Assembly (NCBI GenBank): GCA_016932435.1
Contig: JAFGCW010000005.1
Coordinates: forward strand, 69,192-133,191
Direction: 5' to 3'
DNA from: Dehalococcoidales bacterium
GTDB lineage: Bacteria; Chloroflexota; Dehalococcoidia; Dehalococcoidales; UBA2162
Length of the DNA: 64,000 bases
Part shown: positions 62,080 through 64,000 of the stretch, piece after piece
Layout: the number at the start of each line of letters is the position of its first letter
How positions within the stretch are numbered: the stretch's first letter is position 1
Position numbers and translations under genes: made by a program
The notes under the pieces: model-generated
Seen by the model: the letters and a program-made list of their open reading frames with translations, nothing else
Database searches by the model: none
What the model was told of the DNA's origin: nothing

Positions 62080-62621
62080 TTATAGGATCGAGAATAATAA
62101 AAAATACCTGTATCTCTTGAACAAAGCGAATAAGGCTATTAGCAAAAGCAGACATCCTAATACTATCCCGGTTACCAGAAAGTAATCGGGATTTTCGTAC
62201 TCGCTAATATTGTTAACCACAGGTTCATTAATCAATAAGGTAACTGTAGTCTATACTTTAATACCATTTGCAATATTGTTACCCGAATAGGCAAGAAACG
62301 TGAGTTTGCCAGAGTACTCTCCTTCTTCAAGCGAAGAATCACCGAATATGCGAAGTTCTACCCTCTTGTGTTCATCAATGCTCTTCACAGGGATAGTCGA
62401 AGGTTCAATCCTGAACGGCAGATCTTCTACACCGATAATGAGTTCGCCATTGTGGTCTGAAGTTATATACACATTTACGGAATTACCTCGTCCCCTTCTA
62501 TCGTAACCTCCATCTTAGCAGGCACTATTGAGAACCCGTCTACTGCGTGAGCAATGCCTGATGCCAGCAGAAAGGAAACGAGAGTTAATACGTAGATAAT
62601 TCTAAGTGCATTCATACTCAT
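62080..62621 (-). pseudogene. Broken membrane-anchored Ig-like surface protein gene
   Basis: Starts with an export signal (ALRIIYVLTLVSFLLASG..AHA) and AKMEVTIEG. The frame is lost near 62486-62498, where one base seems to be missing in a G run. It continues in another frame with NVYITSDHNGELIIGVEDL and SLEEGEYSGKLTFLAYSGN, meets an in-frame TAG at 62251-62253, and then goes on with LINEPVVNN and a C-terminal membrane helix (YFLVTGIVLGCLLLLIALF) to a stop at 62080. Restored, it would be a ~180-residue secreted beta-sandwich protein with a C-terminal anchor. Confidence 0.6.
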
Positions 62622-62658
62622 TATTATTTTTCTTTCTCATATCTTCGATTTTTTACAG

Positions 62659-63203
62659 TTAATGGGCTTCAGCCCAGAAAATTAATATTGCTTCTCTCAC
62701 ATCGGAAATCTTCCACTCAGATGGTACTTTCAATTGAGTGATACTATTAGAGTTATTACCCGGTACAAGTGTACATATGACTTCCTCAGTGTCGTAAATA
62801 CCATTATTTGTATATAATGATTGCTGAAAAAACGTCTGTGATGTGTTACCCGTACCCTGTATTTCAAGGGTTATATCAACAGCTTGTGAGCCTACGTTTT
62901 CTATATCTACTATTTTTTTAAAGAAGACTTCCCCGGTCTGACATCTCCGAATTCAATGCTCTCTTTCTGGATATATATGTCTATCGGTGAAGTATTCTCA
63001 GCCAGCAGCGATACCGTCTCAAAGACTGTCCCCGGAGGATGAATAAAGTTAACTGCCGGAGGATCCAGTGAAATATCGGCTACCTTGATCACATCCATTG
63101 AAGCTTCTATCCCATTTACTGTTATCACAGCATTTCCAAGAAAAGTTGGATAACACTCCGTTAGATTGTAGGATCTTTTGATATCACTTTTATCTATTGA
63201 CAA
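62659..63203 (-). pseudogene. Broken secreted beta-domain protein gene with frameshift at T3A7
   Basis: The first part (to 62910) reads VNGIEASMDVIKVADISLDP, then IEFGDVRPGKSSLKK and a stop. Shifting the frame by one base at TTTAAAAAAA (62913-62922) continues as KIVDIENVGSQAVDITLEIQ and on to FWAEAH and a stop at 62659. The joined sequence makes a natural choice-of-anchor/Ig-like fold. There is no signal peptide and no good start, so the N-terminus is lost too. Either a decayed gene or one read by -1 frameshifting. Confidence 0.55.
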
Positions 63204-63225
63204 CTCCGAAAATAATCGTTACACT
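63197..63225 (+). promoter_or_regulatory. Promoter, second copy of the lipoprotein-gene type
   Basis: TTGACA (63197-63202), 17-base spacer, TACACT (63220-63225), followed by TCAATCCCAATAT, close to TCAACCCAAAATAT after the promoter at 22931. It would drive a ~460-base leader and the lipoprotein gene at 63686. Confidence 0.65.
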
Positions 63226-63297
63226 TCAATCCCAATATGTAAAACTACAACAGAATATACCTTCACCATTTCGTATCTTCTTCTCAAGGAGATGAAT

Positions 63298-63321
63298 ATG
63301 GTAATACAAAGGGCACCGTAA
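63298..63321 (+). CDS. Putative leader peptide MVIQRAP
   Basis: Seven-codon frame with AAGGAG 7 bases before its ATG, in the same place relative to the promoter as the leader peptide at 23020. The stretch GGAGATGAATATGG also matches GGAGATGGAATATGG of that leader. Its end overlaps the 5' arm of a stem (AGGGCACC 63310-63317 with GGTGCTCT 63347-63354). Confidence 0.35.
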   Translation: MVIQRAP

Positions 63322-63468
63322 CTGTTTAACGCCGATAGCGGTTCATGGTGCTCTAACTCTTTCCATTGTGTTTAATCAATAACAGATGTCCAGTACATTC
63401 CTGTTTTACCCGTTAAATATTTAGAAGTAAAGGAGGATTACTATTTGTATTTTCATACATAAGTTAGT

Positions 63469-63578
63469 CCTGCCGGGGGAAACCAGGATGCTGAGTGTTG
63501 TCTTCTCACTCCAGCCAATATTATATCCAACCCCCTCCCGTGTCCGAAGCTCTGGGGATAATCGGGCTTAGCGGCAGG
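63469..63578 (+). ncRNA. Structured RNA-like element in the leader
   Basis: Closing stem CCTGCCG (63469-63475) / CGGCAGG (63572-63578). Inside, GGGG (63476-63479) / CCCC (within 63531-63535), GGAT (63486-63489) / ATCC (63525-63528), GCTGAGTG / CACTCCAGC (63490-63497 / 63507-63515, one bulge), and CCCG (63537-63540) / CGGG (63563-63566). This gives a compact two-arm junction. It matches no riboswitch class that I recognise. It lies between the promoter and the lipoprotein gene. Confidence 0.45.
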
Positions 63579-63685
63579 GCCAGCATTCAAAAAGCGTAAC
63601 GTTGAGTTTGTAGGTTTTAAGAAACAATGGTGCTATTTCATTGAAACAGGGAATTTAATCTTTTATTCAGGAGAGGAGGTAAATT

Positions 63686-64000
63686 GTGAAGAAGATCGTA
63701 TGGTTGGTATTGTGCTGCTTGATGGTATTAACTCTAATAATAACTTCATGCGATACAACCACAACGGAACAAACTGTTGAAGAAGACGAAGGGGATGACG
63801 TAGTAAAAATCACAGAATCTACCGTTAAGATTGAAACAGAGGAGATGGAGGAAAGCGTAATCCTGTCTTCTGACGTACCGCAATACAGCGGTACACACAC
63901 TATCGCGTTGGCATGGGGCATATCGAACTGGGCAAATGGGCTTGAATTCTGCTGAGGGCTTCCCAATGTAAACCTGAGTCATCAGGACATGTGGGAAGGA
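63686..64000 (+). pseudogene. Substrate-binding lipoprotein gene interrupted by in-frame TGA (runs off the window)
   Basis: Starts after GGAGAGGAGG. Signal peptide with lipobox LIITSC (Cys22), Glu/Asp-rich linker, then VPQYSGTHTIALAWGISNW as in family-5 ABC substrate-binding proteins. The frame stops at TGA (63953-63955) after GLEFC, yet continues without a shift as GLPNVNLSHQDMWEG to the window end, which looks like the same protein family. Nonsense mutation, sequence error or recoding are all possible. The TGA is followed by a hairpin (63959-63998). Confidence 0.6.

Noticed and set aside
63430..63462. Third leader peptide (MYFHT) after AAAGGAGG
   Set aside because: Only five codons from a TTG; the ribosome site is good but nothing else supports translation.
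1..64000. CRISPR arrays, rRNA, complete tRNA genes, insertion sequences, prophage genes
   Set aside because: I looked for regular direct repeats, transposase or integrase frames and intact cloverleafs and saw none; only the partial tRNA 3' end at 61780 remained.

Overview
The window is bacterial, about 45-48% GC by eye and gene-dense for its first 61 kb. It reads as a strict anaerobe. There are three tungsten/molybdenum aldehyde:ferredoxin oxidoreductase (AOR) family enzymes, a 2-hydroxyacyl-CoA dehydratase/benzoyl-CoA reductase type radical enzyme with two activases, a formate-dehydrogenase-like molybdoenzyme with NuoE/NuoF partners, MetV/MetF of the methyl branch of the Wood-Ljungdahl pathway, and an ADP-forming acyl-CoA synthetase. 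Lipoproteins whose processed cysteine is followed by an acidic Glu-rich linker, together with this gene set, suggest Chloroflexota (Dehalococcoidia-like). That placement is an inference from resemblance only.

Layout: 0-4 kb holds an acyl-CoA synthetase alpha subunit, a SemiSWEET transporter, a DUF1801 protein and an S51-like peptidase. 3.4-10.8 kb is a divergent AOR region: two AORs, a MoaD/ThiS-like protein and a TIGR04076-like protein leftwards, and a third AOR with a second MoaD-like protein rightwards. 10.8-17.9 kb carries an aldo/keto reductase, a nitroreductase, an old-yellow-enzyme homologue, a MATE exporter and a pair of acyl-CoA dehydrogenases behind a structured leader. 18-21.7 kb is a MerR regulator with two MATE exporters and two near-identical MerR-type promoters with 19-bp spacers. 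23-28.8 kb is a complete peptide-type ABC importer operon behind a possible attenuator.

28.9-41.5 kb is one tight operon and the most striking region. BcrC-, BcrB-like subunits and two activases (one fused to a ferredoxin domain) are followed without a break by a HadA/HadB-like hot-dog dehydratase pair, PlsX, acyl carrier protein, FabL, FabF, FabG, a DegV/FakB protein, a FakA fatty-acid kinase and another SDR. The layout suggests that an ATP-driven radical dehydratase or reductase feeds, or works within, a dedicated acyl-chain building and salvage pathway (acyl-phosphate, acyl-ACP, elongation).

41.6-52.4 kb is mixed: a PKD-type lipoprotein, a cupin, a URO-D family protein, exonuclease III, a potassium channel, an orphan secretion-type ATPase, a von Willebrand A protein and a GAF histidine kinase/LuxR regulator pair. 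52.6-61.2 kb is a redox operon: a tandem receiver protein, an FDH-like catalytic subunit with Tyr where Sec/Cys should bind the metal, NuoE-like, a NuoF-GltD fusion, MetV and MetF. The last 2.8 kb is different in character: sparse, with a decayed tRNA 3' end, broken secreted-protein genes, repeated hairpins, a structured RNA-like segment, and a substrate-binding lipoprotein gene interrupted by an in-frame TGA.
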